The notes beneath the pieces are model-generated. The model saw only the letters and a program-made list of their open reading frames with translations. It was not told the origin of the DNA and did not search any database. Shown piece by piece: positions 46,053 to 54,897 of a DNA stretch of 64,000 nt. This stretch comes from JAJDYQ01 sp965214035 (lineage in GTDB: Bacteria > Pseudomonadota > Gammaproteobacteria > JAJDYQ01), in NCBI GenBank assembly GCA_965214035.1, contig OZ243932.1, positions 248,001-312,000 of the forward strand. The letters are read 5' to 3'. A program made the position numbers and the translations under genes. Each line of letters opens with the position of its first letter. Within the stretch, counting starts at the first letter, position 1.

Positions 46053-46856
46053 TTATTCTTTCAATCTGGTTGGAGCGGCCTTGTCCAGTTTTCTATGCAG
46101 CAACGATAAGAGAGAGAGGTAGTCAGCTGCATCGTCTTCGCCGCTCCATAGTATTTTGGGTTCATGAGCAAGTGGATTTCTCACTGCTGCAAAGCATCCT
46201 TTCAATAACTGAGCAAAACCCTTATGCTCCGATTTTTCTGTTTCGGTGCACAAGGTATTTATAGCCAGCAGTGGATGCTCAACGGAGAAAGCTTTATCAA
46301 TTAGTTTTGCACCATCACCATCAGCACCCGACATTTCTCGAATTCTTTCCGCAAGCCCTTTTGCGGCTTCAAAGACAGCGTGAAAGTAATTTTCCTGCAT
46401 CAATTCCGCATTGCAGTATTTATTGACTTCCGGATGTATCGCTCGTCCTTTAAGGCGTGCACGAATGGCCTGCACTCGTTTTTCTGCCTCGTCAAGGGTC
46501 GCTGCAGGATTTACTGTTCTGAACTTTCCATCCTTTCCGAACTCCAGCCCAACCATTACAAGAATTGTGTTAAGTTTGATGAGGTGGGCTTCGAATTCAT
46601 CACTGCGACCGGCAAATCGAGTGGGTGTTAGAAAAGAGCGTATAAAGTCCAACACTTGATTTGGGCTTTTTGTTTCGTTCTGAGATACCAGAAATATATG
46701 GTATAAACGCCGCCACTTGGTAGATTCTCCAGAATTATCAATTAGTCTTCGGTCGTCTAGTACACGAGTGATGTCTGTTCCTGAACCACATTTACCTAAA
46801 ACCTGGGCAAGAGCTTCTATAGTTGCCTCGTTAAATGGCGACAGTCTTTGACTCAT
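46053..46856 (-). CDS. HEPN-domain (TIGR02391-type) protein within hsd operon
   Basis: 267 residues. The C-terminal half, AVFEAAKGLAERIREMSG … GFAQLLKGCFAAVRNPLAHE, is a HEPN domain with the RNase motif R-N-P-L-A-H; the family corresponds to TIGR02391 ('Ymh'). The N-terminal half is helical and unassigned. It starts within the end of hsdM (four-base overlap) and stops three bases before hsdS, so it is translated as part of the type I operon. HEPN proteins in such positions are proposed to cleave RNA as a suicidal back-up when restriction fails; that role here is an inference. Confidence 0.78.
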   Translation of the reverse strand: MSQRLSPFNEATIEALAQVLGKCGSGTDITRVLDDRRLIDNSGESTKWRRLYHIFLVSQNETKSPNQVLDFIRSFLTPTRFAGRSDEFEAHLIKLNTILVMVGLEFGKDGKFRTVNPAATLDEAEKRVQAIRARLKGRAIHPEVNKYCNAELMQENYFHAVFEAAKGLAERIREMSGADGDGAKLIDKAFSVEHPLLAINTLCTETEKSEHKGFAQLLKGCFAAVRNPLAHEPKILWSGEDDAADYLSLLSLLHRKLDKAAPTRLKE

Positions 46857-48985
46857 TCTGCCTCCCCAACAATTTCTTCAAGCAGACCTTCCGTTTCCTG
46901 CTCAATGGCAAAGATATCCGCTTTGATTTCATCCAGTGTCCGCATGGGAATGGGTTTGTAGAAATGCTTGGTAAAGGAGATTTCATAACCGATCTGCGTT
47001 TTGGAGCCGTCAATCCAGGCATCGGATGTGTAAGGCAACACTTCTCGTTCAATAAAGGCGGCAATGCCTCCATCTTCCAGAAGCGGTACTTGCTCCGAAT
47101 CTCGAAGGTTTGTATCCGGCTCGTATTCAACGACCACCTTTTTGCCGTTTATCGTCATGTCGTATAAACCGTAAAGCGGGTTGGGTTCCGCTTTTCCTGC
47201 CTTGTGAGTTTTCTTGATGACTGGTTCTGCTGATTCGTCAATAACCGCCAGATTGGCTTTCATGAAATTCCTGGATTTAGCCGGGAGCTTTACCGCCATT
47301 TCTTTTGCTTTGGATTCAATAGCATCCAAAAGGTTGTTGTAGTTCAAGTGCGGGCCTTCGCCAATTTCACCGGCTACGGCCTCGACAACTGAATAGAGAG
47401 TTGTTTCTTTGGCTTCGGTACAGAGTCGCTCGAATCGGCGCAGGATTTTTTCGGTCAAGCGAACGGATAAGCGAAGTGGACGCTCGACAGTGACCTTCCG
47501 GTATCCAAACGCTTCATTCGTGAAGATTTTGGACTGTTCGGTCTCTTCCGGTTGAGTGGTCAGGTTACAGATATCTTGAATGTGGGTTTCATTCAGCTCA
47601 CAGTTTTTCTTACCCATGTTTTTACGAAGCGACTGGTACCAACCTGTTGCATCGATCAGCTGTACTTTGCCTTTACGGTTATCTGCCTTGTGGTTTGTCA
47701 AAACCCAGATATAGGTTGAAATGCCGGTGTTATAAAAAATGTTTTCAGGCAAGGCGATGATCGTTTCAAGCCAATCGTTTTCGATAATCCACCGGCGGAT
47801 GTTGCTTTCACCTTGCCCGGCATCACCCGTGAAAAGCGAAGAACCATTGTGAACTTGGGCAATACGGCTGCCAAGCTTGCTCTTGTCCTTCATCTTCATC
47901 AGCTTATGGACCAAAAACATCAGTTGGCCGTCGCTGGAGCGGGTAATCATTTTATATTCAGGTTCGTCCCCGTATTCCAGAATGAAGCGCGGGTCTTTCA
48001 GATCGCTTTTGCCACCCATTCGCTCAAGGTCGGTTTTCCAGCTTTTTCCATAAGGAGGATTTGAAAGCATGAAGTCAAATTGATCAGAGACGAAGCCATC
48101 AGCCGACAGGGTGGAGCCGTATTTGATATTTTCGGCTTCATCACCTTCGCCTTTGAGAAGCAGATCTGCTTTGGCAATTGCATAAGTTTCCGGCTGAACT
48201 TCTTGTCCATAGATGTGAATGGATACTTCTTTATCAGCGTCTTCAGCCAGTTTCTGTAACCGTTCTTCAGCCACCGTCAACATGCCTCCGGTACCGCAGG
48301 CTCCGTCATAAACAAGATAGGTTCCAGATTCGATTTGGTCTGCAACCGGCAGGAAAATCAGATCCGCCATCAGCTTCACCACATCACGAGGGGTAAAGTG
48401 CTCTCCGGCTTCTTCGTTATTTTCTTCATTGAAGCGACGAATCAGTTCTTCGAAGACCGTTCCCATGCTGTGATTGTCCAGCCCGGGAAATTTTTCGTTA
48501 CCATCAGCATCCAGCACAGGCTTAGGGCTCAGGTTAATGCTGGTATTCAGATATTTTTCAATGAGAGCGCCGAGGATATCAGCATCAACAAGCGTCGGAA
48601 TCTGGTTGCGGAATTTGAACTTGTCCAGAATCTCCTGCACATTGGGTGAGAAACCGTCGAGATAGGCTTCAAAGTCAGCTTTCAACTGCTGAACCTTGGC
48701 TCTGTTTTTCAGGTCTTTGAGTGTGAATGGGGAACTGTTGAAGAAAGCCTCGCCGGATGCCTGACATAAAGCAGCGTCCTGATTGGCAAACCTCGCCAAA
48801 TCAAGCCGCTTTTTCATATTCAGGACAGCTTCTTTGGTCGGCTCAAGGAGCGCATCAAGTCGACGAATAACGGTCATCGGCAGAATAACGTCCCGGTATT
48901 TACCACGGACATACACATCTCTCAGGACATCATCCGCAATGTTCCAGATGAAATTTGTAATGGTGTTGTGGACGTTGTAATTCAT
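46853..48985 (-). CDS. hsdM: Type I restriction-modification, methyltransferase subunit
   Basis: 710 residues from the ATG at 48985, chosen for AGGA seven bases upstream and because MNYNVHNTITNFIWNIADD is the family's usual start; the frame is open 23 codons further. Helical N-terminal domain, then EHFTPRDVVKLMADLIF, VYDGACGTGGMLTVAEERL (motif I) and FMLSNPPYGKSW (motif IV, NPPY), so N6-adenine methylation. A long C-terminal extension (KVVVEYEPDTNLRDSEQVPL …) is typical of the longer HsdM subtype. It is the first gene of the operon. Confidence 0.93.
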   Translation of the reverse strand: MNYNVHNTITNFIWNIADDVLRDVYVRGKYRDVILPMTVIRRLDALLEPTKEAVLNMKKRLDLARFANQDAALCQASGEAFFNSSPFTLKDLKNRAKVQQLKADFEAYLDGFSPNVQEILDKFKFRNQIPTLVDADILGALIEKYLNTSINLSPKPVLDADGNEKFPGLDNHSMGTVFEELIRRFNEENNEEAGEHFTPRDVVKLMADLIFLPVADQIESGTYLVYDGACGTGGMLTVAEERLQKLAEDADKEVSIHIYGQEVQPETYAIAKADLLLKGEGDEAENIKYGSTLSADGFVSDQFDFMLSNPPYGKSWKTDLERMGGKSDLKDPRFILEYGDEPEYKMITRSSDGQLMFLVHKLMKMKDKSKLGSRIAQVHNGSSLFTGDAGQGESNIRRWIIENDWLETIIALPENIFYNTGISTYIWVLTNHKADNRKGKVQLIDATGWYQSLRKNMGKKNCELNETHIQDICNLTTQPEETEQSKIFTNEAFGYRKVTVERPLRLSVRLTEKILRRFERLCTEAKETTLYSVVEAVAGEIGEGPHLNYNNLLDAIESKAKEMAVKLPAKSRNFMKANLAVIDESAEPVIKKTHKAGKAEPNPLYGLYDMTINGKKVVVEYEPDTNLRDSEQVPLLEDGGIAAFIEREVLPYTSDAWIDGSKTQIGYEISFTKHFYKPIPMRTLDEIKADIFAIEQETEGLLEEIVGEAE

Positions 48986-49202
48986 TTTAAATTCCTGGAT
49001 TAATATATGCTTCTTAAATACTTTGGTCGTTCTGATATTCATAGCCAGGTGCAATTGCTAAGTTATCTACTCCGTATAACGTGGGAGTGTTCTTCAGCCA
49101 AAGGTGGTATTCCAGCCCTTCAAGATTGTGCTCTTTTGAGCAGTCAACATTCCACTTTAGTTTGGCTATCAGTGTAAAATCAGTGACATAGCCATGAACC
49201 GC

Positions 49203-49400
49203 CTAAAGGTGCTGGAGGTAAGCAGCTTCATGCTCTAAACCTTTCTTCTGCAGCAAGTTACCTCGTCGTACTGGCCTCGGCCTTATCCATGTCCTCGTTC
49301 AGCACCTTCACATCAAGAAAGCTCGCATGGTGGTACCCCAAAAAAGTGACCAAGTCCGATGGTGAGTAGAAGATCTGATCGTTACTGTATTGGCTGCATG
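49203..49400 (-). pseudogene. N-terminal remnant of TM0106-type RecB-like nuclease
   Basis: Minus-strand reading QIFYSPSDLVTFLGYHHASF and LDVKVLNEDMDKAEAS, then after a frameshift LLQKKGLEHEAAYLQHL. This is the typical opening of TM0106-family RecB-like nuclease/helicase proteins. Only ~60 codons remain, with the frame broken near 49260. It lies in the gap between the hsd operon and the OLD-family gene; I see nothing else in 49001–49202. Confidence 0.6.
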
Positions 49401-49411
49401 TCTTAAGATCC

Positions 49412-51271
49412 CTATTGCAGTTTGTCGAACAGGTCCTCCCATTTACTTTCAAGATCATCGGTCACTTCAGATTTAAACTTTTGCTTCACTTTTTTGCTGA
49501 GTTTAGCTTTCCAGCCCTGCCCAAGAGAGATCTGATTATCTTGTGCGAACTGTTTTAACTGAGGAATAATTGGGACCTTCGCGTCGATGTCCTCAACTGC
49601 AATTCCGTCTTCACTGCTGAACAGGCGATCAAAGCTATCCACGATTAAATCAGCAGGAATTAAGTCCTCAATCTCCGAACCGGTTTTACTCGTAAATGTA
49701 TCGGTTTCAATGACTTTATCTGTGTCATTGCTGTAGATCCCTTGTTTCAGGTTTTGTTGAAACTGCCTCCCAGTTTCATCAGAGTCCAACAGCGATATGG
49801 GTAAGTCACTATTATTGCCGTGAATGATTGATACGACCGGTTTGACACTTTTTGCACCGCCAACCGGAATGAAAACCAAGTCTTTTTTCGGCTTGAATTT
49901 TCCTTTTGAAACCAAATGATTCTTTATCATGGTGAGGTAAAATTGATCAGACACACCTTCAACAATTACTATATCGCAGCCTACAAGAAGGCTCTGCGAC
50001 GCTGTAATGCCAATAGCCGCATTGACAGGTTGGATAGCTTTCTTCTCTTTGTCTGCCTTACTTATATCGTTTGATGCTTTGGTCAGACCTTTTTCAGTAT
50101 AAACAGCTACGATCCTATCGAGGTTGTTGTGATCAACAAGGAATGGTAGATGTGTAGTGTAAATAAGCTGGTTGCTCTGTGAAAGTCGCTCAAAGAAACG
50201 GATTAAATCCATTTGTGCATTTGGGTGAAGACTCAAACCGGGTTCATCAAGCAATAATATGCAGTCACGATGGTTCTCTTTGCTCTCTGCCAGAAAGACA
50301 AGGAAAAAGCTGAAAAACCACTGTAAACCTTTGCTTCTGGATTCCAGCTCGATTGGTGACGGGCGTTCGCTATCACTAACATAAATTCTAAAATACTCAC
50401 CATCGGCATTAAATTCAAAGGCGTAGTCTCCCTGAGACCACCACTCCCGAAACTTTGAAGATAAATGGGTTCCAGCCGATTTTATCTTGGCAAAGCGTTT
50501 TTGTTTATTGCGCGACTCCTTGACTATCGCATTAGCTGTCTTTTCTTCGAATTCGTTGTTTGGCTTGACTTCTTGTCCAAGGACCAAAATTTCATCGGGA
50601 TCTAGGCTCAGGTATCCGAATAGTATCTTGAGCGTGCGAGCTTTCATTCGCTCTTTGCCGCTCAGTGATTCTATGCGGGCCAAATCTTCCTTTACGCGAG
50701 GAAGATACAGGTCAGAATCAAGATTTCCGTATTCAGAATAGTAAACAAATTTTGGGATAAGCTCACAAATTTCATTGAAAAGTGCATCTCCAATGATCTC
50801 TTGAAGATCATCTGTCTTTTCTTCGCATTTCTCGTCAGAAACATAAATATAGAATTTGCCTTCATAATCTTTTTTGATTAGCAAATATTCTGATAAGTCA
50901 ATTTTTTCGGGCCTTTTTTCTTTTGATTTCTCTTCGCTCTCTTCGGACTCATCTGGCTTTAGAAATGCTTCATATTTTGCATTAAACTCATTCAGTTCGT
51001 CTTGAGTTAACTCAAAAAGAACCTCGATAAAAAACTCACTTTTGCGTTTGCCATCATTTTCATCAATTTTTGAATATTCGTCTCTTGGATAGTCTAAAAG
51101 CAGATCCATTTTTATGGAATTGTCAGCTGGGTTAAATTTCCAGAGAGGAAGAAGGAGGTTTGTTTTACCAGATTCGTTAACACCAACGAGGCATGTCCAC
51201 TGATCCACTTCAATCCAATCTGTCCCTTTGACAGATCGAAACTTATTAACTTTGTATTTCAACAGGCGCAT
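49412..51271 (-). CDS. OLD-family ATPase with TOPRIM nuclease domain
   Basis: 619 residues. GVNESGKTN (residues 30–38) is Walker A; the signature region ESRSKGLQWF and CILLLDEPGLSLHPNAQ (Walker B with the D-loop) follow around residues 315–350; THLPFLVD is the switch. The C-terminal TOPRIM domain has DIVIVEGVSDQFYL (metal-binding E) and ISLLDSDETG (DxD). This is the overcoming-lysogenization-defect class. No GajB-like helicase gene is adjacent, so it is either a stand-alone OLD nuclease or has a non-canonical partner. An acidic-basic insert (KPDESEESEEKSKEKRPEK) interrupts the ATPase half. Likely phage defence. Confidence 0.85.
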   Translation of the reverse strand: MRLLKYKVNKFRSVKGTDWIEVDQWTCLVGVNESGKTNLLLPLWKFNPADNSIKMDLLLDYPRDEYSKIDENDGKRKSEFFIEVLFELTQDELNEFNAKYEAFLKPDESEESEEKSKEKRPEKIDLSEYLLIKKDYEGKFYIYVSDEKCEEKTDDLQEIIGDALFNEICELIPKFVYYSEYGNLDSDLYLPRVKEDLARIESLSGKERMKARTLKILFGYLSLDPDEILVLGQEVKPNNEFEEKTANAIVKESRNKQKRFAKIKSAGTHLSSKFREWWSQGDYAFEFNADGEYFRIYVSDSERPSPIELESRSKGLQWFFSFFLVFLAESKENHRDCILLLDEPGLSLHPNAQMDLIRFFERLSQSNQLIYTTHLPFLVDHNNLDRIVAVYTEKGLTKASNDISKADKEKKAIQPVNAAIGITASQSLLVGCDIVIVEGVSDQFYLTMIKNHLVSKGKFKPKKDLVFIPVGGAKSVKPVVSIIHGNNSDLPISLLDSDETGRQFQQNLKQGIYSNDTDKVIETDTFTSKTGSEIEDLIPADLIVDSFDRLFSSEDGIAVEDIDAKVPIIPQLKQFAQDNQISLGQGWKAKLSKKVKQKFKSEVTDDLESKWEDLFDKLQ

Positions 51272-51384
51272 TATTAAATCTCCGGTATTAAATTCATCAA
51301 TTTGGTATCAGGACCCCTTGCTTGTTTCCTTATTTTCCGTTATTTTCACAATATAGCTCAATTTTGATTAAGGTTCAACGCACA

Positions 51385-51747
51385 ATGGCTGATGATGAGA
51401 TTTTTACCATTGTGGCCTACATCATGATCTTGTGCGTGATGATCATTATCACCGCGCACAAGATTTTCGGTCTGGTGACCTGGATGCCGCAAAACGTCAT
51501 GGCCTGGATTGGTCAACTGGGTCAAAGCTTAGGCGAATCGGCCGATACTGAGAAAGCCAACAGTATCATCGTGGGGAGGGGGCTGCGTTCCGGTGGTCAA
51601 TCGGCGATTAGCGGTAGTAAGCCAGGGCTGAAGGGCTTGCCGGGCGCGGGTAGTGGTGCAGGTGCTGGAGGGGATGCGGCTAAGAAGAAGTTGGATAGTC
51701 AGTTGCAGATGGGATCAGTAAATGCTTCTAACCATAAAAAAGAATAG
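51385..51747 (+). pseudogene. Probable C-terminal fragment of DotA/TraY-type protein
   Basis: MADDEIFTIVAYIMILCVMI forms a membrane helix, followed by HKIFGLVTWMPQNVMAWIGQ and a Gly/Ala-rich tail. The helix, the 'P-x-x-V-x-x-WIG' step and the tail recall the extreme C-terminus of DotA/TraY proteins of type IVB or IncI-like conjugation systems, which are over 700 residues. If so, this is a 5'-truncated remnant of a conjugative element; alternatively it is a small independent membrane protein. Confidence 0.42.
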
Positions 51748-51761
51748 ACAAATGGTTTCTT

Positions 51762-52400
51762 TTAGAGCCATTTGTCTTTAAATTTTGAAGCTCGGGGAAT
51801 CCATACAAGATATTCATGACCTAATTGGGTAATATGATATTGATTTTCTTTTTGCATTATCAGTGTATAATCAAATAGAAATCGCAGATACTCTTTTGAA
51901 TCCCATTTATCTAAAATGGTTCTTGGATTAAATTCTTTTACCGATAAAAAATATTCTTCTATGTATTCTGAAGACATACCACCTGTATTGACACATTCAT
52001 TTAATTTCTCAAGCAGTCTAATTTGGCTTCCAAATATTAATGCGTGAATTTGCTCAAAAGTTAAAAGGATTTGTGTGCCCGCTAAATGCCTAATCAAAAC
52101 TTTAGTTGTATCTCCAGATGTATCCAATTTCTTCTCTTTTAGTTCAGCGCATATCCTTTCTTCTTGATCTTGAATAAGTCCTGAATTCCCCATGCGGTCT
52201 AACAAATTTTGTACTATTTCCGAGTTACTTTCTGAATTACTTTCTTGATTATTCGATTTGAATGTCCATTCTTTTATTTTTATCTTTTCAAGTTTATTTA
52301 TTAGATTTGAAAATGGTTTTTTGAATAAGATTGCAATCAGAAAGCAGGTGAGTGGTACTGTAATTTCCCATGTTATTAAAAGGGATAGTAAATCATTCAT
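51762..52400 (-). CDS. Membrane-anchored hypothetical protein, 212 aa
   Basis: An N-terminal transmembrane helix (WEITVPLTCFLIAILF) with a basic following segment puts the rest in the cytoplasm. An Asn/Ser/Glu-rich linker (NNQESNSESNSEIVQN) leads to a helical domain and a C-terminal winged-helix-like part (LFDYTLIMQKENQYHITQLG HEYLVWIP). Low G+C relative to neighbours. No family recognised. It lies beside an OLD-family gene, but on the far side of a fragment, so linkage is weak. Confidence 0.6.
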   Translation of the reverse strand: MNDLLSLLITWEITVPLTCFLIAILFKKPFSNLINKLEKIKIKEWTFKSNNQESNSESNSEIVQNLLDRMGNSGLIQDQEERICAELKEKKLDTSGDTTKVLIRHLAGTQILLTFEQIHALIFGSQIRLLEKLNECVNTGGMSSEYIEEYFLSVKEFNPRTILDKWDSKEYLRFLFDYTLIMQKENQYHITQLGHEYLVWIPRASKFKDKWL

Positions 52401-52558
52401 AATTATTCATCAGGCTCAATGAGTTGATATTTATGAAGTAGCTCTACATGTTTATGAGCGGGACCGTGCATCACATCGTTATAGAGATTCGAATCTTAGT
52501 TCTTCCATTCGTTTAGGATTTTTAACAAGACTTCACGTTTTTCTTCTGGGGAAATAGA

Positions 52559-53870
52559 GGTAGCGTTCATAATTTTGTGTCATTGACTTAAACTGATATG
52601 AACTGATTTGATTAAGGAGATGATAGATGAAAACCCACATTGACTTTGATATGCAAGCGGCCATCCAGGCCCTGCGCGAGGGCAAAGACCTCAGTGGCAA
52701 GGATGGTATTTTTACCCCGCTCATCAAGCAACTGACCGAAGCGGCCATGCAGGCCGAGCTGGAAGAACACTTGGCAGCCGAGGTGGCTCCGAACCGTAAA
52801 AACGGCAGCAGCACAAAAACCATGAAAACCCCGACCGGGGAGTTTGAGCTGAAAACCCCGCGTGACCGAGCCAGCACCTTTGAACCCCGGATGGTCAAAA
52901 AGCACCAAACCCACCTGACTGATGAACTCCAGCGCAAGGTGATGGGCCTGTTTGCACTGGGTAACAGCTATCAGGATATCCGCACTCACATTGCCGATAT
53001 GTACGACATCTCGCTGTCCAACGGGACGATCAGCACGGTCACCGACAAGCTGTTACCCGAGTTACAGGCTTGGCGTGAGCGCGACCTCGAAGCTGTCTAT
53101 CCGATTGTCTGGCTGGATGCTATCCATTACAAAATCAAGGAAAATGGCCGTTATCTGAACAAGGCAGTTTACACCATTTTGGGACTGAACATGGAGGGCA
53201 AGAAAGAACTCCTGGGTCTGTATCTGTCCGACTCCGAAGGTGCCCACCATTGGCTGAGCGTGCTGACCAACCTGCATAACCGAGGGGTCAAGGACATCCT
53301 GATCGTCTGTGTGGATGGACTCAAGGGCTTCCCTGAGGCCATTCACAGCATTTATCCTGACACCGAGATACAACATTGCGTCATCCATCAAATCCGCCAT
53401 TCCATGAAGTATGTGGCCTCGAAAAATCAATCCGCGTTTATGGCAGACCTCAAATGTGTTTACAAGGCCGCAACCCTCAATGCCGCCGAGATCGCCCTGC
53501 ATGAGTTGGAGGACAAATGGGGAGACAAGTATCCCTTGGTCATCCAGTCCTGGCGCCGCAAGTGGCCCACGCTATCGGCCTACTTCAAGTACCCCGATTA
53601 TGTGCGCACCGCGATTTACACCACCAATGCGGTAGAAGCCGTCCATCGACAGTTCCGCAAACTGACCAAAACCAAAGGGGGCTTTGCCAATGAAAGCAGC
53701 TTGCTCAAGTTGCTCTATGCCGGCATACTCAAGGCCTCGGAGCGCTGGACACATCCGGTACAAAATTGGAACTTGACGCTCTCGCAATTAACCCTTCACT
53801 TTGAGGGGCGACTCGACGATTACATTGCTTTGTAAATGTAAATGGCTGACACAGAATTTTGAACACCCTC
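52559..53870 (+). mobile_element. IS256-family insertion sequence, intact, 1,312 bp
   Basis: Ends GGTAGCGTTCATAATTTTGT and, on the other strand, GAGGGTGTTCAAAATTCTGT; 17 of the terminal 24 bases match. The element is flanked by a perfect 8-bp duplication GAAATAGA (52551–52558 and 53871–53878), so insertion is fairly recent. Confidence 0.88.
52627..53835 (+). CDS. IS256-family transposase, intact
   Basis: 402 residues with the full mutator-type DDE set: D164 (VWLDAIHYK), D230 (VCVDGLKGF) and E337 (TTNAVEAVHRQF). An N-terminal helix-turn-helix region and the Transposase_mut signature HHWLSVLTNLHNRGVKDILI are present. AAGGAG lies upstream (attAAGGAGatgatag). It is clearly different from the decayed IS256 copy at 25770 (about half the residues match), so the two arrived independently. 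Confidence 0.94.
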   Translation: MKTHIDFDMQAAIQALREGKDLSGKDGIFTPLIKQLTEAAMQAELEEHLAAEVAPNRKNGSSTKTMKTPTGEFELKTPRDRASTFEPRMVKKHQTHLTDELQRKVMGLFALGNSYQDIRTHIADMYDISLSNGTISTVTDKLLPELQAWRERDLEAVYPIVWLDAIHYKIKENGRYLNKAVYTILGLNMEGKKELLGLYLSDSEGAHHWLSVLTNLHNRGVKDILIVCVDGLKGFPEAIHSIYPDTEIQHCVIHQIRHSMKYVASKNQSAFMADLKCVYKAATLNAAEIALHELEDKWGDKYPLVIQSWRRKWPTLSAYFKYPDYVRTAIYTTNAVEAVHRQFRKLTKTKGGFANESSLLKLLYAGILKASERWTHPVQNWNLTLSQLTLHFEGRLDDYIAL

Positions 53871-54027
53871 GAAATAGAACTTAAATCAATACCTGCTTTG
53901 TTTTTCGGGATACTTCTCGCTAAATCTAATGACAATACGAAATCAAACTTATCACATCTCTCTAATATTCACGTCATATACCCCGAATGTCAAGTTTTAG
54001 GTGAGATTTTTGTTGTGGGGTTCTGTT

Positions 54028-54897
54028 TTAATGTATAGGAGAAAAGCCCAAATTATCCTGGGCTTGATGACACTCCTTAAATATCTCAAGACAGCGATCA
54101 ATCATCCAATCCGATTCGATGGGCACGTTTTCCTGGCGCAAATCATCAATCAGACCCTCCCATGCTTTAGCGAGTGCCTCACTGCTGAGTGCTTCGTAAA
54201 CATTGTCCTGGTTCCCAATGATCTTGTCCATGATGCACGTAAAATCAATAGCGGATAGCGGCAGCACCTGGAGGTTATCGCCAGACTTGATGCCGTTCTC
54301 AAACAAAAATGTCTTATACGCCGATTGCAAGGATGGGTCTTTACTGACCTCACAGTCGTTGATGACCAGGGCATAGATGGGTAACCCTCCATTCTCCTCG
54401 GAAAGCGCCCTAGCGTGGTCATACGCCTGTTGCAGCTGCAAGAGAAAAAAGCCCTGTGATGGATTTCTTTTGACGCTGACCTCAGCCAATAGCTCGAATG
54501 CCTTGCCTTGACCGGAAGCCGGGTAGTGCGCCGTGATATCCGGCTGCCCACTGGCAGCAAAATTATTCGGCCGGCCGTTCTTCTCGACACAGTGGCTGGT
54601 TACCCGCTCCGGTGCATCCAGATGCGTCAGCAACAGGGAGGTCAACAGTTCCATGGACAACGCCTTGTTGATCTGGCGCCTGTCCCTGATATGTTTTGGC
54701 TTGTCATCCGCAAAATTGATGAGGTTGTTATCTCTTTTTCGGTTTTTTGTATCAACCTTTAGCTTCTCCTCAATGTGCTTGAGATCTCTGAAATCATGTT
54801 GTAACAGGATCGCCATCAGTCCAAAAGCTTCCTCGCCACAGATATCCTGACCCCAACAGGCGTCCCTGCCCAGGGTTACCGGTATTTGTTCAGGCAT
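54028..54897 (-). CDS. Element-associated protein C, possible PD-(D/E)XK nuclease
   Basis: 289 residues from the ATG at 54897, which overlaps the stop of the preceding gene (ATGCCTGA) and has GGATGAG seven bases upstream. The centre reads ASGQPDITAHYP … ELLAEVSVKRNPSQ, where PD and E-x-S-x-K could be a nuclease core of the TnsA/restriction type, followed by LQLQQAYDHARAL and YALVINDCEVS. Third gene of the operon transcribed inward from the right end of element 4 (B–D–C). A role in donor cleavage during transposition, or in restriction, is a guess; the ExK spacing is not canonical. Confidence 0.55.
   Translation of the reverse strand: MPEQIPVTLGRDACWGQDICGEEAFGLMAILLQHDFRDLKHIEEKLKVDTKNRKRDNNLINFADDKPKHIRDRRQINKALSMELLTSLLLTHLDAPERVTSHCVEKNGRPNNFAASGQPDITAHYPASGQGKAFELLAEVSVKRNPSQGFFLLQLQQAYDHARALSEENGGLPIYALVINDCEVSKDPSLQSAYKTFLFENGIKSGDNLQVLPLSAIDFTCIMDKIIGNQDNVYEALSSEALAKAWEGLIDDLRQENVPIESDWMIDRCLEIFKECHQAQDNLGFSPIH

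Larger units (their letters stand above)
52496..53985 (-). pseudogene. Small reading frame split by IS256 insertion
   Basis: Removing the IS and one copy of its target duplication restores a minus-strand frame FDFVLSLDLARSIPKNKAGI-DLSSISPEEKREVLLKILNE-WKN-stop. No ATG is present in the short open stretch; a TTG at the FVL/S position is possible. It may be the end of a larger lost gene. Function unknown. Confidence 0.4.
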
